A stretch of DNA of 64,000 bases from an uncultured Dyadobacter sp. (GCF_946482605.1 NZ_CAMLSE010000010.1:62001-126000), one strand, 5' to 3'; positions 25,146 to 35,543 are shown, counted from the stretch's first letter. Translations and numbers: made by a program. The notes: generated by a model not told the origin, from the letters alone.

Positions 25146-26357
25146 TTACCTTCCTTTTTGCTGTGTAAAAATGCGAACGCCCTTTTTATTACCGGTAACG
25201 ATATCCAACAGCCCGTCGCCATTTAAATCCTCGACGGTCACATGCAGGCCTACCCCAGAGTCATCATCAATATCATGCCGGATCCAGGTCGGGACTTTAC
25301 CCGGCTTATATTCAAACCAGGTGATAATGGCCGGTTCAAATTCACCCGGATCATTGCCGTTGTGCGCAAAGTAGCGTTTTCCGGTTACGAAATCAGGATG
25401 ACCATCGCCATTGATATCTTTCAATGCAACTCCATGAGTCTGGGAAATGGTTTTATCGATGTCGTGGTGTATCCAGACGACATCACCCTGTTTGTCCTTT
25501 TTTTGCTCATGCCACCATATGCCATAGTTATGTGCCGATGCACTCAAAACATCGTTCAAGCCATCGCCATTCAAATCGAGTACATACATTTGGGAGCAAT
25601 CCTGCCCCAGATCCGCCGCATGAAACTTCCAGTCCTTATCCTTCGGATACTTAGCCGGTCCTCCCTCCGGGCCTTCCCACCAACCACTCCGCACAATCAC
25701 ATCCTTCCGGCCGTCGCCATTGATATCCCCGTACCCGATCCCATGCGTGTACATGTGGGTGGAGTTGTTGGGATCGTTGCTGATGATAAACTTCTCCCAC
25801 GTCGTGTCTCCTTTTTTTGACGGACATTTCAGCCAGATCACCTTCTTCCCTGTCGGATCATTGCAAAGCAGATCCAGTCGCCCGTCCCCGTCGATGTCAA
25901 CCAACTGGGGCGACTCATTGCCGACCGAACTGTAAATCGTGTGCATTGGCCAGTGTCCGGGTTTGTTCTGAGGGTTCTCATGCCATGCCGCCGCTTTACC
26001 GGGCCAGTCGATACGGATCAGATCTACCCATCCGTCCTGATTGACATCCATTGCAAAATCCAGGAAAGAGTTGCTGTAACTGCCATTGACGATAAAAGAA
26101 TCCGGTTTTGCGAGTTCGTGCGCTTTCCAGTTCGGAGCTTCAAACCAATATGCGCCGGAAAGAATGTCCTTTTTCCCGTCCTTATTCACATCACCCATGG
26201 CAGCTCCCTCGGCGATGAAGCGTTTGGTCAGTTCCGTTTTTTTAAAACGAATGGCCGCTCCGCTTTTTGCTTTGGTTTGAGCCATCGCATTCCATGTCAT
26301 CAAAACAAACAGGTGTGTCAGGCAAAGCCACTTTATTGCTTTTCCGGTTGAAATCAT
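25146..26357 (-). CDS. Secreted FG-GAP/VCBS repeat protein
   Basis: The 403-residue protein has a signal-peptide-like N-terminus (to about residue 27, ending AQ) and at least six FG-GAP motifs with calcium-binding loops. These include DVNKDGKKDI near 57, DVNQDGWVDL near 104, DIDGDGRLDL near 149, DINGDGRKDV near 207, DLNGDGLNDV near 262 and DLNGDGLLDI near 381. A seven-bladed propeller is likely. It resembles the gene at 3068 in length and plan but lies inside the polysaccharide-type locus between the PVC-type dehydrogenase and the epimerase. A substrate-binding or scaffold role outside the inner membrane is plausible. No catalytic motif is recognised. Confidence 0.85.
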   Translation of the reverse strand: MISTGKAIKWLCLTHLFVLMTWNAMAQTKAKSGAAIRFKKTELTKRFIAEGAAMGDVNKDGKKDILSGAYWFEAPNWKAHELAKPDSFIVNGSYSNSFLDFAMDVNQDGWVDLIRIDWPGKAAAWHENPQNKPGHWPMHTIYSSVGNESPQLVDIDGDGRLDLLCNDPTGKKVIWLKCPSKKGDTTWEKFIISNDPNNSTHMYTHGIGYGDINGDGRKDVIVRSGWWEGPEGGPAKYPKDKDWKFHAADLGQDCSQMYVLDLNGDGLNDVLSASAHNYGIWWHEQKKDKQGDVVWIHHDIDKTISQTHGVALKDINGDGHPDFVTGKRYFAHNGNDPGEFEPAIITWFEYKPGKVPTWIRHDIDDDSGVGLHVTVEDLNGDGLLDIVTGNKKGVRIFTQQKGR

Positions 26358-26389
26358 CAGGTTTATGGATTAGGATTTAAATTCAAAAC

Positions 26390-29300
26390 TCATTTTATCC
26401 CCAGCAGATAGTCCAGCAAGGCATAAAAGTCCTTTTCAGGAATGATATTCCGGAACTGATCGGGCATCAGGGTGTATTTCGACGCCCGGTATTCCTTCAT
26501 ATCGCCTTTAACCACGGAAAACTCCTGCCCGGCCATGTCCGCGAACACCATCGTCTCGCCTTCGGTGCGGCGGTACAGGCCCGTTAGGGTCTTATCATTT
26601 TTCAATGTGATATTATAAGTCCGGAATGCCTCAGTTATATTCCTGTTGGGGTCAAGGATTTTTTGGGTGAGTGCCTTATGACCCCAATTTCCGATGCCAT
26701 CCAGCTGCGGGCCTACGAGTCCTCCGGCGCCCTGGATCTGGTGGCAGCCGCTGCAATTTTGCGCAAAAATTACCTTCCCCGCATCAGAATAGCTGTTTGC
26801 CGGCTTGAAACTGGCGATCCGTGCATCGATCAGTTTTTGCCTTTCTTCCCGCTCATCCGCTCCCGCCGCCAGCAATTTATCGATCTGCTTTCGCTGTTCG
26901 GTATTGGAATTGATGGATAACCGCTCTTTCACCGAAACTTCCGTAGCGATATCCACGCCCATTTCTTCGTCTTTTAGTGCGCTGAGCAGATAGTTGATCC
27001 CCTCGCTTGTATTACCCAGCACGGTCGCAATGGCGATCTGAAGGTTTCTGGCACCGCTGGCAATTTGCTTTTTCAATGTTTCATACACGGAAGGCGAAGC
27101 GGCCTGCCCCATTGCCACGGCCAGCCTTTCACGCAAGGAAGGTAACTCCGCAGGATCATTGAAAACTTCCGACAGCACATTTACATTAGCTGGATCGATG
27201 TTCATCAGCGCCCCGGCTGCCGCACTCCTCACCGTATAATCCATCCATTTGGCTTGCAGGACCGATCGGAGCGATGGTTCCAGTGATCTGATCCGATATT
27301 CCCCCGCAATTTCCGCAGCCGTGATCCGCTGCTCGGAAAGCATGGATGGCCCTTTTGCAGGAATAGGGACGACTGCCGGTTCAAATTGCCCGATACCGAC
27401 TGAACCGGTTTGCGAACTGTCCACAGCCTCGATATAGCCCATCTGGCCTTCGTAGGCAGCCAGGTTGAAGGTCGCATTCCTGATGAGATCTTTGTACAAC
27501 ATCGTCTCCGTCTGATTGACCCTGTATTCTGCAATGACCTTGTTACTATCCGCCAGCCGGATTTTTACGGAATTTTTAGAAATGCCTTTTTTATCCGACC
27601 TGTTGTGCACGTCGTTGTCAAACACATTCATTTTCAACTTAGCCGGCAGTTGGAACGGCACCGAATACAGCGCTGACTGTGGAATATAACCTCCCTTTTC
27701 ACTCAAAACGATACGGAAAGCAGGCATTACATCCACCAGGAACCGCTCCGACACCGTCCATGAATTGACAGGATCGGCAGTTTTGACAATCTTTTTGATC
27801 TTCCAGCTGTCGGTTTCAGCAGAAATGTTATTTAAAAGCTTTCCCGCCAAACGCTCGCCCCAGGCCACCATTTTTGGGCTAGGTGACGCGCCGCTTTGTC
27901 TCACTCCCGCCTGGATCGTGCGGAACAGCGAGAGTTGGGTTTCAGGTTCATTCGCAAATTTCACGTTGATCAGATCAATGGCTTTTTCAACCTGGTATGG
28001 CGCTGCCAGCCGCCCGATGTATTCAAGATTACTGAGCAGGTCGTTCGGTGCCAGCTCATGCGTCAATGTATAGCCCAATATAAAGGACGCACCGGCCGAA
28101 GAAGGGACATCGAGCAAGGCCCTGTTAAGCAAAGCCAATTGCTGATCATTCCATTGCACTGCCGGAAGCCGCCACATCACGCTCTGGTTTTTGAGATTAT
28201 CCCGAACGCCAAGTAAGGCCGTGTAGCGTAAATGCGTGTCTTCCTGTGGTGTTTTCTCGTAAAGATTCATCAGCAATGCAAGGTTCTCCGATTTTGGAAA
28301 GTGCGCCAAAACCTCTGCTGCCGAACGTTGTATAAATGGGTCGGCGCTCTCCATTGCTTGTGTAACTTGTTCGTAATGAGTCGCAGAAAGGGCATCGCGT
28401 TCTTTCAAAATGCGTAACGCGTGTATCCTCACGACCGATTCGTCGTGTTTCAATGCATTATTTAACAGTTGATCATCCAGTGCTCCAAGCCGGTGCAGAA
28501 TCCACAATGCGTGCACACGGGTCGTGGGATTGGCGACATTTCCATTCAGAAGTGCTTTTGTAGGACCTACTGCCTTCCCTTTCCAGGTGTCCACGAGCCG
28601 GTCGGCCACCTTCAATCGCGTATTAAGCTGTGGATGCTTCAAACCATTCAAAAGCTGTTCGACGGTCGCTTTCGACCAATCCGTCACAGGTAGGTTCTCG
28701 TGCTTCCCGGCGCCTTTGTAGGTTACCTTCCAGATCCGGCCGCTCAGCCGGTCCCGGCCCGGGTGATTCAACGCGACTTCGTAATGACCGATAATGCGAT
28801 TATAAAAATCGGCGATGTACAATGCTCCATCCGGTCCGACTTTCACATCCACCGGCCTGAACCATGGGTCTTTGCTGACCAGAAAGGGTGCTTCCTTTTT
28901 GGAAGCAGGCGTCGACCCGTTGTAGGTGATGGAATTTCTATCGATCCGGCAGGTAACCACATCGCCTGTAAAAAAAGTGTTGCGATACATTTCGGGGAAC
29001 TGCGTGCCGGTGTAATATACCAGGCCCGCCAAGGCAGTGGAACCCAGATCGTAGGTCATCATCGTGGGTGCGAAACCGAGCCCGACAGGTGCCTTCTTCC
29101 CGAAATGCGGATAATCTCCTCCGAATATCAGCTGGGTGATGGGTTTGGTATGACAGTCGACGGAAAACAAATACCCCCGTTCATCATAGGCATAGCCAAA
29201 TGGATTGACGCGCCCGAAAGTAGTTTGCTCCACGCGGCTGCCGTCCATTTTGACCCGGAATGTGTTACCGGAAACCATCCGGATCGAATCACCGTCCGAG

Positions 29301-29962
29301 CCGGCGACCGTCGACGTATTCGAAAATCCGTGGCAAACGTGCAACCACCCGTCGTATCCGCGTATCAGGTTGTTGACCATCCCATGGGTGTCTTTATGTC
29401 CGAATCCGCCGAGCAATATTTCCTGTCGATCCGCTTTCCCGTCCTGATCAATGTCTTTGAAATGATACAGATTGGGAATGCTGTACGCGACAGCCCCGTC
29501 CGACACCGGCATAATGCCGATGGGAATATTCAGATGATCGTCAAAATGCGTAAATGTTTCTGCCTTGCCATCTCCGTCCTTATCTTCCAGGATCGTGATC
29601 CGGTCTTTCCCGTCCCCCGTTCCCGCTGCCATCGGGTATTCGGAAGACTGGCTTACCCAGAGCCTGCCCCGGTCGTCAAATTCCATGTTCATGGGTTTGG
29701 TAATATCCGGTTCTGAGGCAAAAAGCGTCACCTCGAAACCTTCGGGGAGAATGAAACTCAGCCGCTCCTCCTCGGGTGTTTTGAAGCTGCTTGTGCGGAT
29801 ATGCTCTGCGTAGATGTCGGCAGGTGCCTGCTGTTGGGTGCTGGTGACCGTTACATGCTGGCCCGTTTTACTTTGAGTTGGCTTGCAGCTTTGGATGGCT
29901 GTCAAAACAGAGAAAAGGGTCAAGGCGATGCCAACGACCCTCAGGGTTTTCACTTTAACCAT
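26390..29962 (-). CDS. PVC-type heme-binding dehydrogenase/HEAT/cytochrome c fusion
   Basis: This 1190-residue protein combines an N-terminal beta-propeller dehydrogenase-like domain (FILPEGFEVTLFASEPDITKP near residue 70), a HEAT-repeat middle and a C-terminal cytochrome c domain. The heme motif CSGCH is near residues 1070-1074, followed by GGLVGPQLDGIG. The architecture is that of PVC-type membrane-bound dehydrogenases, abundant in Planctomycetes and in sugar-degrading Bacteroidota. The N-terminus has a hydrophobic segment and a Cys (IQSCKP) that reads as a lipobox. It probably oxidises a sugar in the periplasm and hands electrons to the respiratory chain. The substrate is unknown. It lies between the GH71/99-like and FG-GAP genes. 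Confidence 0.88.
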   Translation of the reverse strand: MVKVKTLRVVGIALTLFSVLTAIQSCKPTQSKTGQHVTVTSTQQQAPADIYAEHIRTSSFKTPEEERLSFILPEGFEVTLFASEPDITKPMNMEFDDRGRLWVSQSSEYPMAAGTGDGKDRITILEDKDGDGKAETFTHFDDHLNIPIGIMPVSDGAVAYSIPNLYHFKDIDQDGKADRQEILLGGFGHKDTHGMVNNLIRGYDGWLHVCHGFSNTSTVAGSDGDSIRMVSGNTFRVKMDGSRVEQTTFGRVNPFGYAYDERGYLFSVDCHTKPITQLIFGGDYPHFGKKAPVGLGFAPTMMTYDLGSTALAGLVYYTGTQFPEMYRNTFFTGDVVTCRIDRNSITYNGSTPASKKEAPFLVSKDPWFRPVDVKVGPDGALYIADFYNRIIGHYEVALNHPGRDRLSGRIWKVTYKGAGKHENLPVTDWSKATVEQLLNGLKHPQLNTRLKVADRLVDTWKGKAVGPTKALLNGNVANPTTRVHALWILHRLGALDDQLLNNALKHDESVVRIHALRILKERDALSATHYEQVTQAMESADPFIQRSAAEVLAHFPKSENLALLMNLYEKTPQEDTHLRYTALLGVRDNLKNQSVMWRLPAVQWNDQQLALLNRALLDVPSSAGASFILGYTLTHELAPNDLLSNLEYIGRLAAPYQVEKAIDLINVKFANEPETQLSLFRTIQAGVRQSGASPSPKMVAWGERLAGKLLNNISAETDSWKIKKIVKTADPVNSWTVSERFLVDVMPAFRIVLSEKGGYIPQSALYSVPFQLPAKLKMNVFDNDVHNRSDKKGISKNSVKIRLADSNKVIAEYRVNQTETMLYKDLIRNATFNLAAYEGQMGYIEAVDSSQTGSVGIGQFEPAVVPIPAKGPSMLSEQRITAAEIAGEYRIRSLEPSLRSVLQAKWMDYTVRSAAAGALMNIDPANVNVLSEVFNDPAELPSLRERLAVAMGQAASPSVYETLKKQIASGARNLQIAIATVLGNTSEGINYLLSALKDEEMGVDIATEVSVKERLSINSNTEQRKQIDKLLAAGADEREERQKLIDARIASFKPANSYSDAGKVIFAQNCSGCHQIQGAGGLVGPQLDGIGNWGHKALTQKILDPNRNITEAFRTYNITLKNDKTLTGLYRRTEGETMVFADMAGQEFSVVKGDMKEYRASKYTLMPDQFRNIIPEKDFYALLDYLLGIK

Positions 29963-30087
29963 ACTACTTTGAAAATGTATCTGTTAGGATTTTAGGAAGT
30001 AACCGTAAACTGGTATCAAAACCATTGCAGCCGCTCTTTTTACTGATTCACCAAACGACGTTACCTCGCCTTCAACCCAGAGGTCTG

Positions 30088-31878
30088 TCAAGGCTTGTAA
30101 TGATAATTCCCTCTTCCTCCCGGTGCTGCATCCCCATTGATCCAGAAATCCATCACATCGCCGTCATGCTGCATATTATCGCTCCATTTAAATTCAAAAT
30201 CCGGTTCGCCGCTCATGCTAAGCAGCGATTTAGGAATTTTGATCTCCAACCCTTTTTTAGAAACGGCGTATTCTACCTCGCCCACTTTTTGCCAGTTCCA
30301 ACCTGCATCCGTCTTTTCTATGATCGCCTTCTGCTGCGGGTTCAGGCGATTGATGACAAAGTCGTAACCCTCCCAGCCCGTGTTTTTGTCACGGTCGGCA
30401 TCGATAAAGAGCCGCATCCAACCCGGGTCTGACTGCTGTGTGAGCGGCAGAGCTGTTTCGACGTAAAAATAGACGTGGTCGTTATCGCGGGCAACTTTGG
30501 CAAGCACTATGTCGTTCCGCCCGGTAGTGTTGCGGTACAGGTAACTACCCCATCCCGGACTGTTGCGGTGCATGGTATTGCCTTTGTGCGCGGTAAATGC
30601 GGGAGTCACCTGTTTCCATTCGTCAAAACGCCCGTCGATGCCGACGGTTAGCCTGGCCGATGCCTTCTGAGGTGCCGGCAATCCTTTGAAACGCCGGATA
30701 TTGGCCGCCATCTGATAGTAGTAGTTGTCGCCATGGCCACCTTTCATCGGCTCGATGTCCCTGCTTCCTTCCTGATCGAATTCGTCGGGGAATGCATTGG
30801 TCTGCTGCTGCCATACGTCGTAGCGGCCAGCGATCCATTCGTTCCAGCCGGTGATGAACACCAGTTCCGGGTTGATTTCCATTGCCCGCTCCCATTGCTC
30901 CTGAAAGTTGTGGCCATAATTCACGGCACCCGGCTCCGTAATGTGCCCTTTCTGATGGGTATAGCTTCGTCCGAATGAACCTGTCGCATTCAGCGCCGTC
31001 AGCCCGCGCTCCTGCGTCCAGTTTTGTGCAACACCCACGGTTGCCTGCTCAAAGCTGCCGTCGGGATTCTTTTTGAAACCATGCTGCGGATAGATTTCCA
31101 GCCAGCCCCAGTGGTCGGGTTTTTCGGGACCTTTGTTGTAAACTGGCTGCCCTGCCCGGAATGTGAAGAATTCGCGCATTTCATTTTCCAATGTGCGGTC
31201 GGCCTGCTGCCCTTTGATGGTTTCGGTAAATGCCGGATCAGCCATGATGAATGGTTTTCCCTTCCACATGAACCATAGGTCTTTGTACCGGCCGGGCTTG
31301 TAAAGATCTCTGTAAATCTCGCGGATGATTTCTTTACCGCCATCCGTTGTCCAGAAAGGCAGCATGAATGCGATCTGAGGCGTTTTCACTCCGTCCTTGC
31401 GGGCTTGCGTAAACACCTCGCAGAGTTTGAGATACGACTCCTTCCAGGTGATATTCCCATTGGTACAATCGAAAATAATCATATCCACGCCTGCGTCGGC
31501 CAGCATTTCAGCGTGTTTGCGTAACACCCATTCATCCGTATCAACGTAATAACCAAACAACGGCTCCGCCCAGAACCACGGACTATTCCGTTTCGGCCAG
31601 ATCGGGTTTTTGAAATCATGGACCGCCTTCGGATCGCGGGTAATGTATTCCGTTACGTTCAATGGCGGATTGTTTTTGGCCTGCTGCGTGTGCCAGGTCC
31701 AATAAAAAAGGCCCACAAATTTGTCTTTCTTCAAATCGCCGGTCTGGTGATGATCAGGGAGTTTGCGACCTACGGCATCGGTAGCGGTAACCTCGGCAGT
31801 GTAGTTTTGGGCAAATGTGTTTGTAATAAAAATCCCCGAAAGGAGCACCCACACGATTGGACCGCATTTCAATTTCAT
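30088..31878 (-). CDS. GH71/99-like glycoside hydrolase with C-terminal CBM9-like domain
   Basis: The 596-residue protein has a signal peptide (ending TFAQ) and a TIM-barrel-like domain. That domain contains FVGLFYWTWH near residue 46, ADAGVDMIIFDCTN near 127 and FITGWNEWIAGRYD near 340, as in GH71/GH99-type proteins. A C-terminal beta domain from about residue 410 (FDEWKQVTPAF, RLFIDADRDKNTGWEGYDFVI) resembles CBM9-like modules. The ATG at 31878 is used because the preceding seven residues lie before the signal peptide. It shares this plan with the next gene upstream (31961), so the pair arose by duplication. Acidic residues such as NEWIAG suggest catalysis, but the polysaccharide target is not known. 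Confidence 0.78.
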   Translation of the reverse strand: MKLKCGPIVWVLLSGIFITNTFAQNYTAEVTATDAVGRKLPDHHQTGDLKKDKFVGLFYWTWHTQQAKNNPPLNVTEYITRDPKAVHDFKNPIWPKRNSPWFWAEPLFGYYVDTDEWVLRKHAEMLADAGVDMIIFDCTNGNITWKESYLKLCEVFTQARKDGVKTPQIAFMLPFWTTDGGKEIIREIYRDLYKPGRYKDLWFMWKGKPFIMADPAFTETIKGQQADRTLENEMREFFTFRAGQPVYNKGPEKPDHWGWLEIYPQHGFKKNPDGSFEQATVGVAQNWTQERGLTALNATGSFGRSYTHQKGHITEPGAVNYGHNFQEQWERAMEINPELVFITGWNEWIAGRYDVWQQQTNAFPDEFDQEGSRDIEPMKGGHGDNYYYQMAANIRRFKGLPAPQKASARLTVGIDGRFDEWKQVTPAFTAHKGNTMHRNSPGWGSYLYRNTTGRNDIVLAKVARDNDHVYFYVETALPLTQQSDPGWMRLFIDADRDKNTGWEGYDFVINRLNPQQKAIIEKTDAGWNWQKVGEVEYAVSKKGLEIKIPKSLLSMSGEPDFEFKWSDNMQHDGDVMDFWINGDAAPGGRGNYHYKP

Positions 31879-31960
31879 AATATCAGAAGGTTGATTCAAT
31901 TTTTTTAATGCGTAATAAATGCGACGTTTGCGGTGCGATGCACATGACGGCGCAGATCAT

Positions 31961-33694
31961 TCATTGACCCAGAATGAAATTGAACCTCCCACCCGGTGCG
32001 ACGTCCCCGTTTACGTACCAATCCAGCGGATTGCCATCCTCCTGCATATTGTCCGACCATTTAAATTCGATATTCAACGGTGTTTTCAGGTTGGCAAGGC
32101 TGGCGCGCGGAACTGTGATCATCATGCGATTGCCCTGCACCTCGTAAGCCACTTTTTTTATATCATGCCAGTTGCCGGCCCGATACTGCTGCAAAGTATT
32201 GCCCGCCACAATGCGGTAATCGTATCCCTTCCAGCCCGTATTCGGCTTTCGATCGGTGTCCAGGTACAGGCGCATCCAGTTATCTCCGGAGTTCGGTGTG
32301 ATTTCGGCTGCGGTCTGTGCGTAGAAATACAGGTTTTTCTGATTATGGGCTACTTTAAGTTCCTCAAAGTCGTTCCGGCCGGTTTTGTTCACATACACAT
32401 GCGCGGGTTCTGTCTGTGCACCCGGGTGATTGCGTTCCTGTGTGTCGCCGATGTAATCCCGGTAAGCCAATGCAACCCCTTTCCAGTCATCCAGTTTCTG
32501 AATCGTTTGTGCAGGGCCAGGCGGCGGATTAACTTCCACCCCCTTGTATCGCCGTACATTACCGACGAGCTGCATATAATAATGATCTTTCAATCCCGCG
32601 GTGAGTGACGGCTCTATGTCCCGGCTATACTCCGGACTGGCCTGGTCGCAAAACCAGGAATGCTCGGGATTTTTGTCATGGCTCGGGAATTTGCCGGCGA
32701 TCCATTCGTTCCAGCCTGTGACGTATACAAAGGGTGTATTTTGTTTGATGGCATAATCCCATTGCTCCTGTACATTGTAACCATAGGCAATGTCTTTTTT
32801 CGGGTCGCCATGGGAACCGTTCCGATAGCTTCGTCCCCAGTTATCCATATTGCCATAGAATGCCGAACCGCCCATTCCAGCCGTAGGGTTGGGATGCTGC
32901 GCAACCGACACATTGATGATCTCACCCTCCCCTTTTGTATTATAATGTACTCTTTGCGGACGGGTGAACGAAATCCAAGGCCATCCATTTTCCTTCTGCT
33001 TCTCGGTAGGCCATTGCGATTCGCGGAATGTGAAGAAAGATTCAAAATTTTTGCCTTTGGCTTCGCTGGTAATCCCGATGATCAGCGGCTTGCCGTCGAG
33101 GTAATACCAGCAGCCGGGGTGGCGGTAGGGCGCACCTTCCTTATAGAACATCTCATAGGCTTCCTGCATGGTTTCACCCGACTGTGTATTGGTATAAAAC
33201 ACGATCTTCGGGGCTTTCCGGCCCTGCGCTTGTACCGCTTCCATTGCTTTCATGAGGACGTCGGCCTGTTTGGGATAAGTCAAACGGTTGGTAGCGTCGA
33301 TCACCAGAAAATCCACCCCGGCGTCGGTCAGCAGCTGAATACTGCGCAGATGTACCCAGTAGTCGTCTGCTTTGTAGTAACCATAAATGGGTTGCCCCCA
33401 GTAATACATTCCAAGGCTCTTGGGGTCACCTCCCCAGTGCGGGTTGTCAAAGTCCCCGAGGACTTCCGGATGTTTCGAAACGATCTCATGCAGGTCCCAG
33501 GCTTTCGCCGGAGCCACGTCGTGCCACAAGAAATAAAACATACCGACCTGCCGGTTGGCCTTGGGATTCCCTACGGCGTCGTTTTGCGGCAACGTTCGTC
33601 CGAGATCGTCCGTACCGGCCAACGGCTGGGTGAGACCGGTACGGATCATGGCTGAAAGGATAAAAAAGATATATAGCGTTATGTTCCTGTTCAT
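31961..33694 (-). CDS. GH71/99-like glycoside hydrolase paralogue with CBM9-like domain
   Basis: The 577-residue protein is a diverged paralogue of the neighbouring gene. It shares QVGMFYFLWHDV near residue 49, LTDAGVDFLVIDATN near 122, FVYVTGWNEWIAGKFPSHD near 328 and a C-terminal domain with RLYLDTDRKPNTGWKGYDYRI. The signal peptide lies at residues 1-23 (ending TGLTQ) if translation begins at the ATG at 33694. The track-long extension upstream has no signal character. Two enzymes of one family side by side often act on different linkages or chain positions of one glycan. It follows susD by 64 nt on the same strand. Confidence 0.78.
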   Translation of the reverse strand: MNRNITLYIFFILSAMIRTGLTQPLAGTDDLGRTLPQNDAVGNPKANRQVGMFYFLWHDVAPAKAWDLHEIVSKHPEVLGDFDNPHWGGDPKSLGMYYWGQPIYGYYKADDYWVHLRSIQLLTDAGVDFLVIDATNRLTYPKQADVLMKAMEAVQAQGRKAPKIVFYTNTQSGETMQEAYEMFYKEGAPYRHPGCWYYLDGKPLIIGITSEAKGKNFESFFTFRESQWPTEKQKENGWPWISFTRPQRVHYNTKGEGEIINVSVAQHPNPTAGMGGSAFYGNMDNWGRSYRNGSHGDPKKDIAYGYNVQEQWDYAIKQNTPFVYVTGWNEWIAGKFPSHDKNPEHSWFCDQASPEYSRDIEPSLTAGLKDHYYMQLVGNVRRYKGVEVNPPPGPAQTIQKLDDWKGVALAYRDYIGDTQERNHPGAQTEPAHVYVNKTGRNDFEELKVAHNQKNLYFYAQTAAEITPNSGDNWMRLYLDTDRKPNTGWKGYDYRIVAGNTLQQYRAGNWHDIKKVAYEVQGNRMMITVPRASLANLKTPLNIEFKWSDNMQEDGNPLDWYVNGDVAPGGRFNFILGQ

Positions 33695-33758
33695 GATTGT
33701 AGTGTTAATGCAATAATCGTCATTCCGGTGACCGCTGTTGATCATTCCAACCATCGCG

Positions 33759-35543
33759 CTAGTCCAGCCAACCCGGGTTCTGCCAGTCTCGGTCCGGCGA
33801 TCCGGCGCCCGATAACCCGATGATCTTATCCACTTCGCTCTGGTCGATGGGGTACATTAAGTACTTGTCAGAATAGGCATTCCGGTTCTGGAATTTGAAG
33901 CGCTTGTACACCAGGTTGGAGCCGCTTTTGGTAATGCGCATACCTGTAACAAACCGTTCGGCTGAATCCAGGACTTTCCACCGGCGCACATCGAAAAAAC
34001 GGTGCTCCTCGAATGCGAATTCAATGCGTCGCTCATTCCGGTACTTCTTTTCAAATGCGTCTTTGGACATACCCGTAGGAAAACCAGGCATGCCTGCCCT
34101 GGCCCGCACGGCGTTAACCGCTTCCCGGGCCGACATGGATACCGCACCGGTCTTCACCGGCACATCCGCACCCGCCGACTGGTATGCCGATTCCGCAAAG
34201 TTCAGGTACAACTCCGCCAGTCTGAACAGCCGGATCGCTCCATCCGCGTCGTTATTCTGCCCCGACCGGAAGTTGTTGAATTTGCGCAGGTAGTAGCCAG
34301 TGCGCGTATGCTTGCGGTTGATATCCGAAATCTCCTCAGCCCCGCCCACAAAAGTTTCCACCTTCCTTCCATTCGGCTGATCGAGGTTCCGTACCGAGCC
34401 GTTGTAATAGATGGAAGCATAAAAGCGCGGGTCGCGTCCTGTGTAAGGATCGCTTTCCTTATAGCCGGAAGCTGCATTGACAATCGGTACAGTGCGGCTT
34501 TCATCGGAATAGCCCGCAATGGGGGCTTCGCCATTGGCCATTTCAAAAGCATCTACCAGGTCCTGCGTCGGGCAGGGACCGGTGCGCTCCATGCCCGGAT
34601 TGGTCGGCATGCCTGCATACCGCCAAACCTGCATGGGATCTCCGGCGTGGTAAATGGTTTCCTTATCGGTTGCCCGCTGGTCGTTCGAACTTGTGAAGAA
34701 ATAGAGTGCATATGCATTCTGTGCAATGCTTTCGGCCGGTTTGTCATTAAAAAGCCGGTATCCGTTGGCCAGGCATTGCGACAAGGCCTCCGCATTGATC
34801 TCCGTCGCCTTCGCCCAGGTGTAGGTACCATCGGACCATAGCGGGGACGCGGCATAAGTAACAGCCTGGCTTTTGATCGCGTAGGCCACAGCCCGGGTCA
34901 TAATGCCGTATTGATTGTCGTAAATCTCCCACGGAAGGCCGTCACGGGTGGCTGGATAGGACAATGCCTTGTCGCAATCGGCCAGAATGAATGTCACCAC
35001 CTCCGAAAAGGTCGCACGCTTATCCTGGGAAAAGTCATGACCGATTTCCAGCGGTTTATCAAAGATCGGGACACCGCCGTAGCGCTTGATGAGTTGCAGG
35101 TAGTAGAGCGCCCGCAGGGTATGGGCCTGCGCGGTCCACGCTGCCTTCTCTCCGGCGCTTGCATATACGGGTGCCGTTTTGATACTCTCTATAAATACAT
35201 TGCATTTGCGGATGCCGCTGTACAGTTTGCCCCAGGGGCTGCCGTCCGAGGAGTTTTTGGCGTAAGTCAGCGAGGTTACATTGCCGCCGTACCAGACGAC
35301 ATACCGCGATCCGGGTGTAATGTCGTCCGCGTCCTGGGCCTCGTCGGTGAAAGATGCACGGTCCATATAAGGTGCCGGAACATAGCCGTAGCAGGAATTG
35401 AGGTAGCCGCGTGTGCGGTTGTAGTCGCTAAAAACCTGGTCCATTGTAATGCGGCCGTCGGTCGGCAGATCGAGCTGTCCGTTGCAGGAGAGCAGCAAAC
35501 CGGCGATCGCCGGGGCGAGCAGAAGTAGTTTATATTTTTTCAT
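33759..35543 (-). CDS. RagB/SusD family outer-membrane glycan-binding lipoprotein (second pair)
   Basis: The 594-residue protein has a lipobox ending LLLSC (Cys20) and the SusD start pattern LDLPTDGRITMDQVFSDYNRTRGYLNSCY. TPR-like helices, AHTLRALYYLQLIKRYGGVPIF near residue 141-162 and the C-terminal RIEFAFEEHRFFDVRRWK near 519 are family hallmarks. SusD proteins cap their SusC channel and bind glycans at the cell surface. Its SusC partner is encoded 19 nt upstream. It ends DRDWQNPGW, which also occurs in variant form in the other SusD of this locus. The bound glycan cannot be read from sequence. Confidence 0.95.
   Translation of the reverse strand: MKKYKLLLLAPAIAGLLLSCNGQLDLPTDGRITMDQVFSDYNRTRGYLNSCYGYVPAPYMDRASFTDEAQDADDITPGSRYVVWYGGNVTSLTYAKNSSDGSPWGKLYSGIRKCNVFIESIKTAPVYASAGEKAAWTAQAHTLRALYYLQLIKRYGGVPIFDKPLEIGHDFSQDKRATFSEVVTFILADCDKALSYPATRDGLPWEIYDNQYGIMTRAVAYAIKSQAVTYAASPLWSDGTYTWAKATEINAEALSQCLANGYRLFNDKPAESIAQNAYALYFFTSSNDQRATDKETIYHAGDPMQVWRYAGMPTNPGMERTGPCPTQDLVDAFEMANGEAPIAGYSDESRTVPIVNAASGYKESDPYTGRDPRFYASIYYNGSVRNLDQPNGRKVETFVGGAEEISDINRKHTRTGYYLRKFNNFRSGQNNDADGAIRLFRLAELYLNFAESAYQSAGADVPVKTGAVSMSAREAVNAVRARAGMPGFPTGMSKDAFEKKYRNERRIEFAFEEHRFFDVRRWKVLDSAERFVTGMRITKSGSNLVYKRFKFQNRNAYSDKYLMYPIDQSEVDKIIGLSGAGSPDRDWQNPGWLD

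Noticed and set aside
28700..29716. 338-codon open frame on the plus strand
   Set aside because: It is entirely antisense to the PVC-type dehydrogenase gene and shows no recognisable motif.
34002..34841. 279-codon open frame opposite susD
   Set aside because: It is antisense to a complete SusD gene with hallmark motifs. The composition is typical of a shadow frame.
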